Part shown: in pieces, positions 46,861 to 55,888 of the stretch
How the letters are laid out: each line of letters opens with the position of its first letter
Position numbering within the stretch: position 1 is the first letter of the stretch
DNA from: Rhodanobacter denitrificans
GTDB lineage: Bacteria > Pseudomonadota > Gammaproteobacteria > Xanthomonadales > Rhodanobacteraceae
Direction of reading: 5' to 3'
Assembly: GCA_003241385.1 (NCBI GenBank)
Contig: QFPO01000001.1
Coordinates: 186,001 to 250,000, forward strand
Length of the DNA: 64,000 nt
The notes under the pieces: model-generated
The model's database searches: none
The model's input: the letters and a program-made list of their open reading frames with translations, nothing else
What the model was told of the DNA's origin: nothing
Position numbers and translations under genes: made by a program

Positions 46861-47585
46861 TGGCTGAAGAGCGCCAGGCGATGGCGGATCCGTGCCGACG
46901 ATCGCGTCCGCCGGCAGGTCTCGGAGAGCCGCATCGTGCCGATGCCCTGCGAACCGTCCGGCGGCGAGACCTGCATGATGCCCCGGCGCAGCGCGATCGT
47001 CACCGCATGCGTCCGATCGTTGGCGCCGAGCTTGAGCAGGATGTTCTTGATGTGCGCCTTGACGGTGTCCACGGTGATGCCGAGTTCGTTGGCGATCGCC
47101 TTGTTGGATCGTCCCTCCGCCACCTGGGCGAGCACCTGCAGCTCTCTGCCGGTCAGGCTCTCGGCGGTCACGTGCTCGGCCAGCGCAGCGGCCACGCGCG
47201 CGGAAATCCAGCGCTTGCCGGCATGGACCTCGCGGATCGCCGTCAGCAGTTCGGCGCGCAGCATGCTCTTGAGCAGATAGCCTTGCGCACCGGCCTCGAA
47301 GGCCCGCAACGCCTCGACGTCGGCGCAGTAGGTCGTCAACACCACGATCCTGGCCTCCGGATGCGTCGCCCGGATGTGGCGCATCGCCTCCAGCCCGCTC
47401 ATCTTGGGCAGTCTCAGATCCATCAGTACGACATCCGGCCGCAGGGCGCGATAGCGGCCCACGGCCTCTTCACCGTCGCCGGCTTCACAGACCAGGTTCA
47501 AGTCGCCCTGTGTCGCGATGACCGACGCGACGCCTTCGATCATCAAGGGATGATCGTCGACGACCATGATTCGAATCGGTTTCAT
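46857..47585 (-). CDS. Orphan NarL/FixJ-family response regulator with C-terminal tail
   Basis: 242 residues. The receiver has VVDDHP, the phospho-Asp in VVLMDLRLPK, TT in VVLTTYC and Lys in YLLKSML. The LuxR-type HTH (LTGRELQVLAQVAEGRSNKAIA, VKAHIKNILLKLGANDRTHAV) is nearly identical in its last helix to that at 16768-17394. About 35 extra residues follow the HTH (SPPDGSQG to LALFSH), a region most relatives lack. Start ATG follows GAGGGGCAG. No kinase gene is adjacent. Confidence 0.88.
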   Translation of the reverse strand: MKPIRIMVVDDHPLMIEGVASVIATQGDLNLVCEAGDGEEAVGRYRALRPDVVLMDLRLPKMSGLEAMRHIRATHPEARIVVLTTYCADVEALRAFEAGAQGYLLKSMLRAELLTAIREVHAGKRWISARVAAALAEHVTAESLTGRELQVLAQVAEGRSNKAIANELGITVDTVKAHIKNILLKLGANDRTHAVTIALRRGIMQVSPPDGSQGIGTMRLSETCRRTRSSARIRHRLALFSH

Positions 47586-47722
47586 CTGCCCCTCGTCGGC
47601 TTGCAAGCGATCGAACGCGGCCATGCCGGCCCGACGCCGCGAGGGCGTCCTCAGGATCGGGACGATCCACTCCATGGGGGGAAGGAGACCACCTGACGGC
47701 GTGACGAGGAACTGAACTTTCC

Positions 47723-48718
47723 TCAGGCCGGCGATGAACGCTGTTCACTCGCCTCGGGCGACAGTCCCATCGCGATCCCGGCCTGCGCGACGAGCCAGCG
47801 CAGGCCGGGATCGTCGTCGTTGCGGTGATGCCAGATCGCCTCCAGACTGCCCCGAACCGGCTCGTACGGCAGCGCCAGCCGCACGATCGATCCCGCCGCG
47901 ACGGCCTCGTCGGTATAGCGCGTCGGAAGCGTCGCGATCAGATCGGTCGAGGCCACCATCGGAATGACGGCCGCATAGTGCGGCACCGCGACGGCTGCAC
48001 GGCCCACCACGGCGCCGTCTTCGCCGCGCGTATCGAGCAGCAGCCGCTCGACCCAGACGCGGCGCAGGACACCGCGTTCCTCGAGAAATCCTTCGTCGGG
48101 AGGCTCACCGCTGCCGGTCAGCTCGACGACGACGTGCGGATACTCGAGCAGATCTTCGCGGGACACCGGCTTACCGGCCAGAGGATGCGTCGCGCTGACC
48201 ACGACGCACTCGACGTCGGTCCACAGCAAGGCGCGACGCATGCGCTCGGGCAGCTCGGTGAACCAGCCGACCACCATGTCCAGCCGTCCATCGTCGACCT
48301 GACGCACGGTGTCGGTTCGACTGAACGGAAAGACGCGCAGATCGATCCCGGGCGCCAGCCTGCGAAGGCGCTGCACCAGCCGCGGCAGAATGGTCAGGGC
48401 CGCGTAATCGGACAGCGCGATCCGGAACGTCCGGACGGTGTCCTCGGGCTTGAACGGCTTGGCACGCAGCGCGTCGTCGATTCTGCCGAGTCCGCCCTGC
48501 ACATGAGGCGCCAGTTCCAATGCCCTGGCGGTCGGCTCCATCGCGCCGTCGGCGGCGATGAACAGCGGATCGCCGAGTGCCGACCTCAATCGCGCCAGGG
48601 CATGGCTGACCGCCGAAGGCGTGATCGACAGCTCCCGGCTGGCGCCGACGATGCTGCGATGCTTGAAGACCGACTCGAAGACGCGGAACAGATTCAGATC
48701 CACCCGTCGGATGCTCAT
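47723..48718 (-). CDS. LysR-family transcriptional regulator
   Basis: 331 residues. The N-terminal winged HTH (about 5-66) reads DLNLFRVFESVFKHRSIVGASRELSITPSAVSHALARLR. The substrate-binding domain follows (TFRIALSDYAALTILPRLVQRL). The form resembles the NodD/LinR/SyrM subgroup with its RxxDLNLF start. The ATG chosen is the one before SIRRVDLNLF; 27 more upstream codons are not family-like. It is divergent from the PQQ dehydrogenase gene 713 bases away, which it may control. Confidence 0.9.
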   Translation of the reverse strand: MSIRRVDLNLFRVFESVFKHRSIVGASRELSITPSAVSHALARLRSALGDPLFIAADGAMEPTARALELAPHVQGGLGRIDDALRAKPFKPEDTVRTFRIALSDYAALTILPRLVQRLRRLAPGIDLRVFPFSRTDTVRQVDDGRLDMVVGWFTELPERMRRALLWTDVECVVVSATHPLAGKPVSREDLLEYPHVVVELTGSGEPPDEGFLEERGVLRRVWVERLLLDTRGEDGAVVGRAAVAVPHYAAVIPMVASTDLIATLPTRYTDEAVAAGSIVRLALPYEPVRGSLEAIWHHRNDDDPGLRWLVAQAGIAMGLSPEASEQRSSPA

Positions 48719-48792
48719 CCGTCCCACCTTCGCGCAGTTCCGGCCAGTAGCGGACACGATACGCCAGCGACCAGGAACACGACAGATAAGAG

Positions 48793-48815
48793 TGCGCAAT
48801 CAATCTGTTGCATTG
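48793..48815. promoter_or_regulatory. Inverted repeat, possible LysR autoregulation site
   Basis: TGCGCAA and TTGCA flank TCAATCTG, with an overlapping CAAT...ATTG pair. The symmetric element lies 75-97 bases upstream of the LysR-type start codon. LysR proteins typically bind such dyads near their own gene. Confidence 0.35.
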
Positions 48816-49131
48816 AACCCCGCTCCGATATCCGAGGAGTCGGCGTGACGAGAACTGCGGCTGTCGTCCGGCACGGCTGAGCTTTGCCGCCGACAGCGCG
48901 AACGTCGCGCGATCGCCGCTTCCGCCGCGCCGAAACGCCGGCGCTCTCCGGTCCCGCCCTCGTGCGCACGCCGCGTCGCGACCGTTCGCCTCATCGCGCG
49001 ACAGCGCGCCGATACGTCCTTCGTTCGTCGCGCGCATCGTCCGCTGTCGCCTCTCCGATCCTGCCCGAGGTCGTTGCCGCGGCAGCGTCGAAAGCGCGGC
49101 GCATTCTCGGTTCGCCCTGCGTCGCCGACTG

Positions 49132-49148
49132 TTACCCATTAGGGGAAT
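49132..49148. promoter_or_regulatory. TTACCCATT-A-GGGG element upstream of PQQ dehydrogenase
   Basis: TTACCCATTAGGGGAAT is the second copy of the element at 46123, in the same orientation on the plus strand. It lies about 285 bases upstream of the dehydrogenase start. Agreement of 14 of 17 bases between two promoter regions flanking a NarL-type regulator suggests a shared operator. Confidence 0.45.
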
Positions 49149-49431
49149 GGCACCGGTTCTTCGCCGCGACGCACACTCTCCGCCATCGCTCCGCCCGTAG
49201 CCTCCGCGAGATCGCCGACGCCCGTGCCAGCCGACCGAGTCCTTCCTGTCGAAGGCGGACTCGATGGCCGCGCGCACGGGTCCGGCCGATACCGGAGCAG
49301 CCTGATCGACCGCCGCCAAGGCCATCGGCCGGCGCATCGGCCGGTCTCTTCTCGAGTGGCGCCGGTGGTCGTTGCAGGCATCCGCCTGGCGAACTGGTCG
49401 GCGTGACGGGCGAATGACCAGGAGGCTTCCG

Positions 49432-51798
49432 ATGTCCGCATCCCTCACCCGCCCGGCGCGATCGGGTACGTGGCCGACCCGCCTGCTGGCACTCGTGCAG
49501 GCGGCATTCGGCCTGGCCTTGCTGACCGGCGGAGCGCTGCTCGCGACGCTGGGCGGATCGTGGATGTACGTGCTCGTCGGCACCGGCTACTGCGCGGGCG
49601 CCTGGTTCCTGTGGCGCAACAGCCTGCATGCAGCGTGGGTGTCGCTGGCCACGTTCGTCCTCGTGCTGATCTGGTCACTCGCCGAGGCCGGATTCCACTA
49701 CTGGCCGCAGATTCCCCGACTGGTGCTGCCGGCGGTTCTGGCGATGCTGGTGCTGATCGTCACCCCGCTTTCGCTGGCCCGGACACGCACGGCGCGCCGC
49801 CTGAGCTGGCCCGCTGCAGCGGGCTTCTTCGTCGCGCTGCTCGGCGCGCTGGCAGCGGCTTTCGAGCCGCACGGCGTCCTCGAGCCGACCGCGAAGCCCC
49901 GCAGCGCTTCGCCTGGTCTCACCCGCTCGTCGGACTGGACGCACTACGGACACGATGCCTCGGGCACCCGCCATGCACCGTTCGATCAGATCACGCCCGC
50001 CAATGTGCACCGGCTGAAGGTCGCGTGGACCTATCGCAGCGGCGATACCGGTCCGGGCGAGGACCAGAACGTTCCGCTGCAGATCGGCGACACGCTCTAC
50101 ACCTGCTCGCGCAACGACCATATCGCTGCACTGGACGCCGATACCGGACGCGAGCGCTGGACCTTCGATCCCAAGGCGACCTCGCCGTTCTGGCAGCGCT
50201 GCCGCGGGCTGGGCTACCACGCCGACGCATCCGCCCAGGCGGCCGGCGAGGCACGCGCGCACTGCGCACGCCGCCTGTTCAACACCACCAACGATGCCCG
50301 CCTCATCGCGATCGATGCGGACGACGGCACGGTCTGCGAGTCGTTCGGCACGCACGGCACGGTCGATCTGCTGAAGGGCCTGGGCGAGGTCAAGCCCGGC
50401 TTCTATCTGCCGACGTCCGCTCCGCTGGTCGCCCGCAACCGGGTCATCGTCGGTGGCTTCATCGCCGACAACCAGGAAGTGGGCGAACCCTCCGGGGTCG
50501 TGCGCGCCTACGACGTCTCCTCCGGCGAGCTGGTCTGGGCCTGGGATCTGGGCAATCCCGACATCACCAAGGAGCCGCCGCCGGGCCAGACCTATACCCG
50601 CGGCACGCCCAACATGTGGACCACGGCCAGTGCGGACGAGACGCTCGGTCTGGTCTATCTGCCGCTCGGCAATGCCACGCCCGACTACTACGGCGTGCTG
50701 CGCACCCGGGAGTCCGAAGCATTCTCCTCGTCGATCGTCGCGCTGGATCTGGATACCGGGACGCTGCGCTGGAAGGTGCAGACCGTCCACCACGACCTGT
50801 GGGACTACGATCTGCCGTCTCAGCCTTCGTTGATCGACCTGCCCGACGGCAGCGGCGGGACGATCCCGGCGCTCCTGCAGCCGACCAAGCGCGGCCAGCT
50901 GTTCCTGCTCGACCGCCGAACCGGCCAAGCGCTGGCGCAGATCGCCGAGCAGCCCGTGCCGCAATCGGGCCATGTGCCCGAGGAATGGCTGTCCGGGACC
51001 CAGCCCTACTCGGTCGGCATGCCGTCGATCGGTACGGAGCCCCTGAGCGAAGCCCGCATGTGGGGTGCCACGCCGCTGGACCAGCTGTGGTGCCGGATCA
51101 GGTTCAGGCAGTTGCGCTACGAGGGCGAGTTCACGCCGCCGGGCCTGGTCGGCTCGATCCAGTATCCCGGCAACTTCGGCGGCATGAACTGGGGAAGCGC
51201 ATCGATCGATCCCGTCAACGGCTATGCCTACGTCAACGACACGCGGATGCCGATCCTCGTGCAGCTGATGCCGCCGGAGGAAGCCCGGGCGATGCTGGCG
51301 AAACTCGGCGGTCTCAGCGCCCATGGGCCCGCGATGCAGTCGGGCACGCCGTACGGCGTGTCGGTGGGCCCGATGCTGTCGCCGCTGGGGGTGCCCTGCA
51401 ACGAACCGCCGTTCGGCACGCTCAGTGCGATCGACCTGCAGACCCGCCGGATCGTCTGGCAGACCCCACTGGGCACCGTCGAGGACACCGGCCCGTTGGG
51501 CATCGTCTCTCATCTGAAGATGCCGGTCGGCATGCCCACGATCGGCGGCACGATGACCACGGCCGGCGGTCTGGTGTTCTTCGCGGGCAGCCAGGACTTC
51601 TACATCCGCGCATTCGACGCGGCCGACGGACAGGAAGTCTGGAAGGCACGCATGCCGGTGGGCTCCGGCTCGACGCCGATGAGCTACGTCTCGCCGGCCA
51701 CCGGCCGGCAGTACGTCCTGATCTCCTCGGGCGGCACGCGGCAGTCGCCGGTACGCGGCGACTACGTGATCGCCTACGCGCTGGACGGAAGTCCCTGA
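49432..51798 (+). CDS. Membrane-bound PQQ-dependent glucose/quinate-type dehydrogenase
   Basis: 788 residues. Five N-terminal transmembrane helices (about 15-145) anchor it in the inner membrane and reduce ubiquinone. The periplasmic eight-bladed propeller begins WTHYGHDASGTRHAPFDQI, with typical blade motifs such as AALDADTGRERW and the PQQ/Ca-site block VHHDLWDYDLPSQP. It ends PMSYVSPATGRQYVLISSGG. The family oxidises glucose to gluconolactone or quinate/shikimate; the sugar cannot be told by eye. No pqq biosynthesis genes are in the window. The start is fixed by AGGAGG six bases upstream. Confidence 0.93.
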   Translation: MSASLTRPARSGTWPTRLLALVQAAFGLALLTGGALLATLGGSWMYVLVGTGYCAGAWFLWRNSLHAAWVSLATFVLVLIWSLAEAGFHYWPQIPRLVLPAVLAMLVLIVTPLSLARTRTARRLSWPAAAGFFVALLGALAAAFEPHGVLEPTAKPRSASPGLTRSSDWTHYGHDASGTRHAPFDQITPANVHRLKVAWTYRSGDTGPGEDQNVPLQIGDTLYTCSRNDHIAALDADTGRERWTFDPKATSPFWQRCRGLGYHADASAQAAGEARAHCARRLFNTTNDARLIAIDADDGTVCESFGTHGTVDLLKGLGEVKPGFYLPTSAPLVARNRVIVGGFIADNQEVGEPSGVVRAYDVSSGELVWAWDLGNPDITKEPPPGQTYTRGTPNMWTTASADETLGLVYLPLGNATPDYYGVLRTRESEAFSSSIVALDLDTGTLRWKVQTVHHDLWDYDLPSQPSLIDLPDGSGGTIPALLQPTKRGQLFLLDRRTGQALAQIAEQPVPQSGHVPEEWLSGTQPYSVGMPSIGTEPLSEARMWGATPLDQLWCRIRFRQLRYEGEFTPPGLVGSIQYPGNFGGMNWGSASIDPVNGYAYVNDTRMPILVQLMPPEEARAMLAKLGGLSAHGPAMQSGTPYGVSVGPMLSPLGVPCNEPPFGTLSAIDLQTRRIVWQTPLGTVEDTGPLGIVSHLKMPVGMPTIGGTMTTAGGLVFFAGSQDFYIRAFDAADGQEVWKARMPVGSGSTPMSYVSPATGRQYVLISSGGTRQSPVRGDYVIAYALDGSP

Positions 51799-51851
51799 GC
51801 GGTCCACGCCGGGTCCGTCGCGATCGCCGATCACGAGTGCCGCCGCGGGAG

Positions 51852-51893
51852 GTGATCGCGATCAAACGGCGGCGCCGCAGCGCCGCGTAGACT
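51852..51893 (+). promoter_or_regulatory. Anr/FNR-type promoter of the phosphate acetyltransferase-acetate kinase operon
   Basis: GTGATCGCGATCAA at 51852-51865 matches the FNR/Anr consensus TTGAT-N4-ATCAA except for the first T. A -10 hexamer, TAGACT, lies at 51888-51893. A start site at about 51900 would put the box centre at exactly -41.5, the class II activator position. No good -35 is present, as expected for an activated promoter. Confidence 0.6.
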
Positions 51894-51963
51894 GCGCGGA
51901 CGGCACGCCGGTGCCACGCAGGCGCAGCACCGGTGTGCCGCTTCGTCCTCGCCAGGAGCTCCG

Positions 51964-53385
51964 ATGCCGCCCGATCCCGCCGCCGACCTCAAGATCCTGC
52001 GCAACCGCACCTTCGACGAGATCGCCGTCGGCGACTGCGCGAGGATCGAGCGCACGCTGACCGTCGAGGACATCCAGCTGTTCGCGCTGATCTCCGGCGA
52101 CGTCAATCCGAGCCACGTCGATCCGGCGTTCGCGGCGTCGACGCGCTTCCACGGCGTGATCGCGCACGGCATGTGGAGCGGCGCGCTGATCTCGGCCGTG
52201 CTCGGCACGCGGCTGCCCGGCCCCGGCACGGTCTATCTGAGCCAGACGCTGCGCTTTCTCGCGCCGGTCCGCGTCGGCGACTGCCTGAGGATCGAGGTCA
52301 GCGTGACCGCGCGCGATCCGGCGCAGCGCCACGTCACGCTGGCCTGCCGCGCGCACAACCAGGACCGGACCGCGGTCGTCGAAGGCGAGGCCGTCGTGAT
52401 CGCGCCGGACCAGCGCATCGAACGGCCGCGCACCGCGCTGCCGGACATCCACCTCGACGTCGCCGGACACGACGGCGTCGAGCGCCTGCTCGCCCACGTC
52501 GCACCGCTCGAGGCGGTGCGCACCGCCGTCGTGCATCCCTGCGATGCGCCGAGCCTGTCGGCCGCCCTGCAGGCACGCGATGCCGGCCTGATCGTGCCGG
52601 TGCTGGTCGCGCCGCGCGCCAAGCTCGAGGCGGTCGCCGCCGAGGCCGGGCTCGACCTCGCCGGCGTCGCGATCGAGGACGTGCCGCACAGCCATGCGGC
52701 CGCCGGGCGCGCCGCCGCGCTGGCCGGCAGCGGCGAGGTCGAGGCCTTGATGAAAGGCAGCCTGCATACCGACGAGCTGATGGCCGCGGTCGTGCCGGCC
52801 GCGGCCGGCCTGCGCACCAAGCGCCGGATCAGCCACTGCTTCGTGATGCAGACGCCGGCCTATCCGCGCCCGTTCATCCTGACCGATGCCGCGGTCAACA
52901 TCGCGCCCGATCTCGAGCAGAAGGCCGACATCGTGCGCAATGCGATCGAGCTCGCGCATGCGATCGGCGTCGCCGCGCCGCGCGTGGCGATCCTCGCCGC
53001 GGTCGAGACCGTCAATGCGGCGATGCCGGCGACGCTCGACGCGGCGGCGCTGTGCAAGATGGCCGACCGCGGCCAGATCACCGGCGGCGTGCTCGACGGT
53101 CCGCTGGCGTTCGACAATGCGGTCTCGGCCGCGGCGGCCCAGGTCAAGGGCATCGACTCGCCGGTCGCCGGCCGCGCCGACGTACTCGTCGTGCCGGATC
53201 TGGAGAGCGGCAACCTGCTCGCCAAGCAGCTGATGTACCTGGGCCAGGCCGCCAGCGCCGGCATCGTGCTCGGCGCGCGCGTGCCGATCGTGCTGACCAG
53301 TCGCGCCGATTCGGAAGCCTCGCGGATCGCCTCCTGCGCGATCGCCAAGCTGCTCGCACACCGCTACCGGGTCAGTCCGCCGTGA
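51964..53385 (+). CDS. MaoC-like domain fused to phosphate acetyltransferase
   Basis: 473 residues. Residues ~12-145 form a MaoC-like hotdog domain with the hydratase-2 motif region ALISGDVNPSHVDPAFAASTRF. Residues ~160-470 are a phosphate acetyl/butyryl transferase (SHCFVMQTPAYPRPFILTDAAVNIAP, GPLAFDNAVS, LVVPDLESGNLLAKQL). It interconverts acyl-CoA and acyl phosphate and feeds acetate kinase, whose GTG overlaps its stop (GTGA). This fusion is common in proteobacteria and is often called bifunctional enoyl-CoA hydratase/phosphate acetyltransferase. An Anr-type promoter lies upstream. Confidence 0.92.
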   Translation: MPPDPAADLKILRNRTFDEIAVGDCARIERTLTVEDIQLFALISGDVNPSHVDPAFAASTRFHGVIAHGMWSGALISAVLGTRLPGPGTVYLSQTLRFLAPVRVGDCLRIEVSVTARDPAQRHVTLACRAHNQDRTAVVEGEAVVIAPDQRIERPRTALPDIHLDVAGHDGVERLLAHVAPLEAVRTAVVHPCDAPSLSAALQARDAGLIVPVLVAPRAKLEAVAAEAGLDLAGVAIEDVPHSHAAAGRAAALAGSGEVEALMKGSLHTDELMAAVVPAAAGLRTKRRISHCFVMQTPAYPRPFILTDAAVNIAPDLEQKADIVRNAIELAHAIGVAAPRVAILAAVETVNAAMPATLDAAALCKMADRGQITGGVLDGPLAFDNAVSAAAAQVKGIDSPVAGRADVLVVPDLESGNLLAKQLMYLGQAASAGIVLGARVPIVLTSRADSEASRIASCAIAKLLAHRYRVSPP

Positions 53386-54617
53386 GCGCGGCCGACCGCT
53401 ACGCGACCCAGGGCGATCTGGTCCTGGTGCTCAACTGCGGCTCGTCGAGCATCAAGTTCGCGCTGTTCGACGCCGGCCGCACGCCGCTGCCGCGCGAGCC
53501 GGTCTGGAACGGCAAGGTCCAGGGCATCGGCCGCGATCCGACGACCGTCGGCGAGACCGGCGTCGCGCCGGTGCCGGTCTCGCTCGACCCGGACCAGCCG
53601 TATCACGCCGCGCTGGCGCTGATCCGCGAACGCGTCCTCGCGCGGCTCGCCGGGCGCCGCCTCGCCGCGGTCGCGCATCGCGTCGTCCACGGCGGCAGCC
53701 GGTACTTCTCGGCGGTGCGCGTCGACGCCGGCGTGCTGGCCGATCTGAAGCACTACGTGCCGCTGGCACCGCTGCATCAGCCGTTCGCACTCGAGGCGAT
53801 CGAGGCCCTGCTCGGCTCGCGCCCGGACCTGCCGCAGATCGCCTGCTTCGACACCGCGTTCCACCACACGCTGCCGCAGGTCGAGCAGATGCTGGCACTG
53901 CCGTATGCGGCCTGGGAACGCGGCCTGCGCCGCTACGGCTTCCACGGCCTGTCGTACGAGTACCTCGCGACCGCGCTGGTCGAGCGCCACGGCGCGATGG
54001 CCGACGGCCGCGTCATCGCCGCGCATCTGGGCAGCGGCGCCAGCCTGTGCGCCTTGCAGGCACGGCGCAGCGTCGCCACGACGATGGGCTTCTCGGCGCT
54101 GGACGGCCTGATGATGGGCACGCGCTGCGGCGCGCTCGATCCGGGCGCGGTGATCTATCTGATGCAGATCGAGAAGCTCGACCTCGACCAGGTCGCGCAC
54201 GTGCTGTACCACGAGTCCGGCCTGCTCGGCGTCTCGGGCGTCTCGGCCGATCCGCCGGCGCTGTTGCCGCTCGAATCGCGCGACGACGCGGTCGGCGAGC
54301 GCGTCCGCGCCGCGCTGGCGCTGTACGTGCGGCGCATCGTGCGCGAGATCGGCGCGCTGGTCGCGGTGCTCGGCGGCGTCGACCTGATCGCGTTCAGCGC
54401 CGGCATCGGCGAGCACAGCGCCGAGATCCGCCGGCGTGTCTGCCGCGACCTGGCCTGGCTCGGCATCGAGCTCGACGAGGACGCCAACCGCCGCGACGCC
54501 GCGACGATCTCGACCGCGGCCAGCCGCGTGCGCATCGCGGTCGAGCCGACCAACGAGGAATGGATCGCGGCGCGCCAGGCGCTCGGCGTGCTGGCCGCCG
54601 CGGTCGAACCGGAGTGA
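53382..54617 (+). CDS. ackA: Acetate kinase
   Basis: 411 residues. The family signature VLNCGSSSIKFALF starts at about residue 14, and the second, AHRVVHGGSRYF, lies near residue 100. The catalytic FDTAFHHTLP, RRYGFHGLSYEY and AHLGSGASLCA blocks follow. It makes ATP from acetyl phosphate supplied by the preceding enzyme, giving substrate-level energy when oxygen is short. The GTG start overlaps the upstream stop. Confidence 0.95.
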   Translation: MSAADRYATQGDLVLVLNCGSSSIKFALFDAGRTPLPREPVWNGKVQGIGRDPTTVGETGVAPVPVSLDPDQPYHAALALIRERVLARLAGRRLAAVAHRVVHGGSRYFSAVRVDAGVLADLKHYVPLAPLHQPFALEAIEALLGSRPDLPQIACFDTAFHHTLPQVEQMLALPYAAWERGLRRYGFHGLSYEYLATALVERHGAMADGRVIAAHLGSGASLCALQARRSVATTMGFSALDGLMMGTRCGALDPGAVIYLMQIEKLDLDQVAHVLYHESGLLGVSGVSADPPALLPLESRDDAVGERVRAALALYVRRIVREIGALVAVLGGVDLIAFSAGIGEHSAEIRRRVCRDLAWLGIELDEDANRRDAATISTAASRVRIAVEPTNEEWIAARQALGVLAAAVEPE

Positions 54618-54624
54618 TGCCGTG

Positions 54625-54819
54625 ATGACGACCGATCCGATTCTGCCGGCCGGCCTGCTGGTGCTGGTGCTGCTGGTCGTGCCGCTGCTGGCGACCGTCG
54701 TGCTCGGCCGGCTGCTGCGCAGACGCGGCGGCGGCGGCGCGGCCTGGGGCGGCGCGATCTTCCTCGGCCTGTGCCTGGCACTGGCCTTGTGGGTGCTGCT
54801 CGAGAAGACTGCGCGATGA
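54625..54819 (+). CDS. Small two-helix membrane protein after ackA
   Basis: 64 residues. Helix 1 (ILPAGLLVLVLLVVPLLATVVLG) and helix 2 (AIFLGLCLALALWVLLEK) are separated by an Arg/Gly-rich loop. A GTG directly before the ATG could also start it. It lies 7 bases after acetate kinase and is probably in the same operon. No function is known. Confidence 0.6.
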   Translation: MTTDPILPAGLLVLVLLVVPLLATVVLGRLLRRRGGGGAAWGGAIFLGLCLALALWVLLEKTAR

Positions 54820-55042
54820 AGCGGCGTGCCCGATAGCGCGGGCCGCGGGTTCGACACACACTGCGATGCGACGTTCGATCGACGAAAGATCCGGGCTCGG
54901 GACGGCCTTTAGCGGAGCCTCGCGCCGTAAATCGACCACCCGCGCGATCCGGACGCGTGCGCGTCCGGCGAATCGACCCGCGCGGCAGCGCGGGCGCGAA
55001 CCGTTCAGGACGGCCCGCGCTCGCGCCGGTCCAACTGCCGGC

Positions 55043-55747
55043 TTACAGCACCGGCAGATCGAACACCAGCACCTCGGCGTCCTTGCCCTCGCCGATCGAG
55101 ATCAGCGACTCGGCCTGATAGCGCAGCGCGTCGCCGGCGACCAGGCGATGCCCGTCGACGACGACCTCGCCGCGTGCGACGTGGACGTAGCCGAGCCGGC
55201 CCGCGGCGATCGGCAGACTCGCGCGCTCGGCGCCGTCGAACAGGCCGGCGTACAGATACGCGTCCTGATGGATCGTCACCGAACCGTCGCGGCCGTCCGG
55301 ACTGACCAGCAGGCGCAGCCGGCCGCGCTTGTCGGCGGCGCCGAAGTGCTTCTGCTCGTACGACGGCGTCACGCCCTGCTGCGCCGGAATGATCCAGATC
55401 TGCAGGAAATGGGTCTGGCCGGCCGGGCTGTAGTTGTACTCCGAGTGTATGACGCCGGTGCCGGCGCTCATGCGCTGCACGTCACCGGGCACGATGCTGG
55501 AGCTGTTGCCCATCGAGTCCTTGTGGCCGAGCGCGCCGTCGAGCACGTAGCTGATGATTTCCATGTCGCGGTGGCCGTGCTGGCCGAAACCGCGGCCGGC
55601 CTCGACGCGATCCTCGTTGATCACGCGCAGCGGTCCCCAGTGCACGTGATCCGGATCGTGATAGTCGGCGAACGAGAAGCTGTGCCACGAATCGAGCCAG
55701 CCGTGATCGGCATGGCCGCGCTCGGCGGCGGGACGCAGGGTGATCAT
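55043..55747 (-). CDS. Pirin-family protein (quercetin-dioxygenase-like)
   Basis: 234 residues of the pirin cupin family (YhhW type). The metal ligands lie in FGQHGHRDMEI and in TGVIHSEYN, as in E. coli YhhW, which oxidises quercetin in vitro. The N-terminus carries DSWHSFSFADYHDP. The ATG has GGAGG at a good distance. Cytoplasmic, probably iron-dependent; its natural substrate is unknown. Confidence 0.93.
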   Translation of the reverse strand: MITLRPAAERGHADHGWLDSWHSFSFADYHDPDHVHWGPLRVINEDRVEAGRGFGQHGHRDMEIISYVLDGALGHKDSMGNSSSIVPGDVQRMSAGTGVIHSEYNYSPAGQTHFLQIWIIPAQQGVTPSYEQKHFGAADKRGRLRLLVSPDGRDGSVTIHQDAYLYAGLFDGAERASLPIAAGRLGYVHVARGEVVVDGHRLVAGDALRYQAESLISIGEGKDAEVLVFDLPVL

Positions 55748-55833
55748 CGGAACCTCCGGGTGATGGCGAGGCGCCTAAGATGACGCTGCGCGGCCGGAAG
55801 ATAATCCCGTCTCCGTCCGATTGATTGTATTTT

Positions 55834-55871
55834 CCGATGAAACAAACGGCGGGGCGACCGACCGCCCCGCC
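55834..55871 (-). terminator. Rho-independent terminator of the PagL-like gene
   Basis: A 9-bp stem, GGCGGGGCG (55848-55856) with CGCCCCGCC (55863-55871), six-base loop. Read on the minus strand it is followed by GTTTGTTTC, a T-rich tail. It sits 18 bases past the stop of the lipid A deacylase-like gene. Confidence 0.75.
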
Positions 55872-55888
55872 GAGGAAGGCCGGCTCGC

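Larger units (their letters stand above)
48719..49431. other. 713-base divergent region between lysR-type gene and PQQ dehydrogenase
   Basis: This is the longest gap in the window. It contains an inverted repeat at 48793-48815 near the LysR gene and the TTACCCATTAGGGG element at 49132. No conserved protein-coding frame was recognised. A Shine-Dalgarno AGGAGG (49420-49425) closes it in front of the dehydrogenase. Confidence 0.5.
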
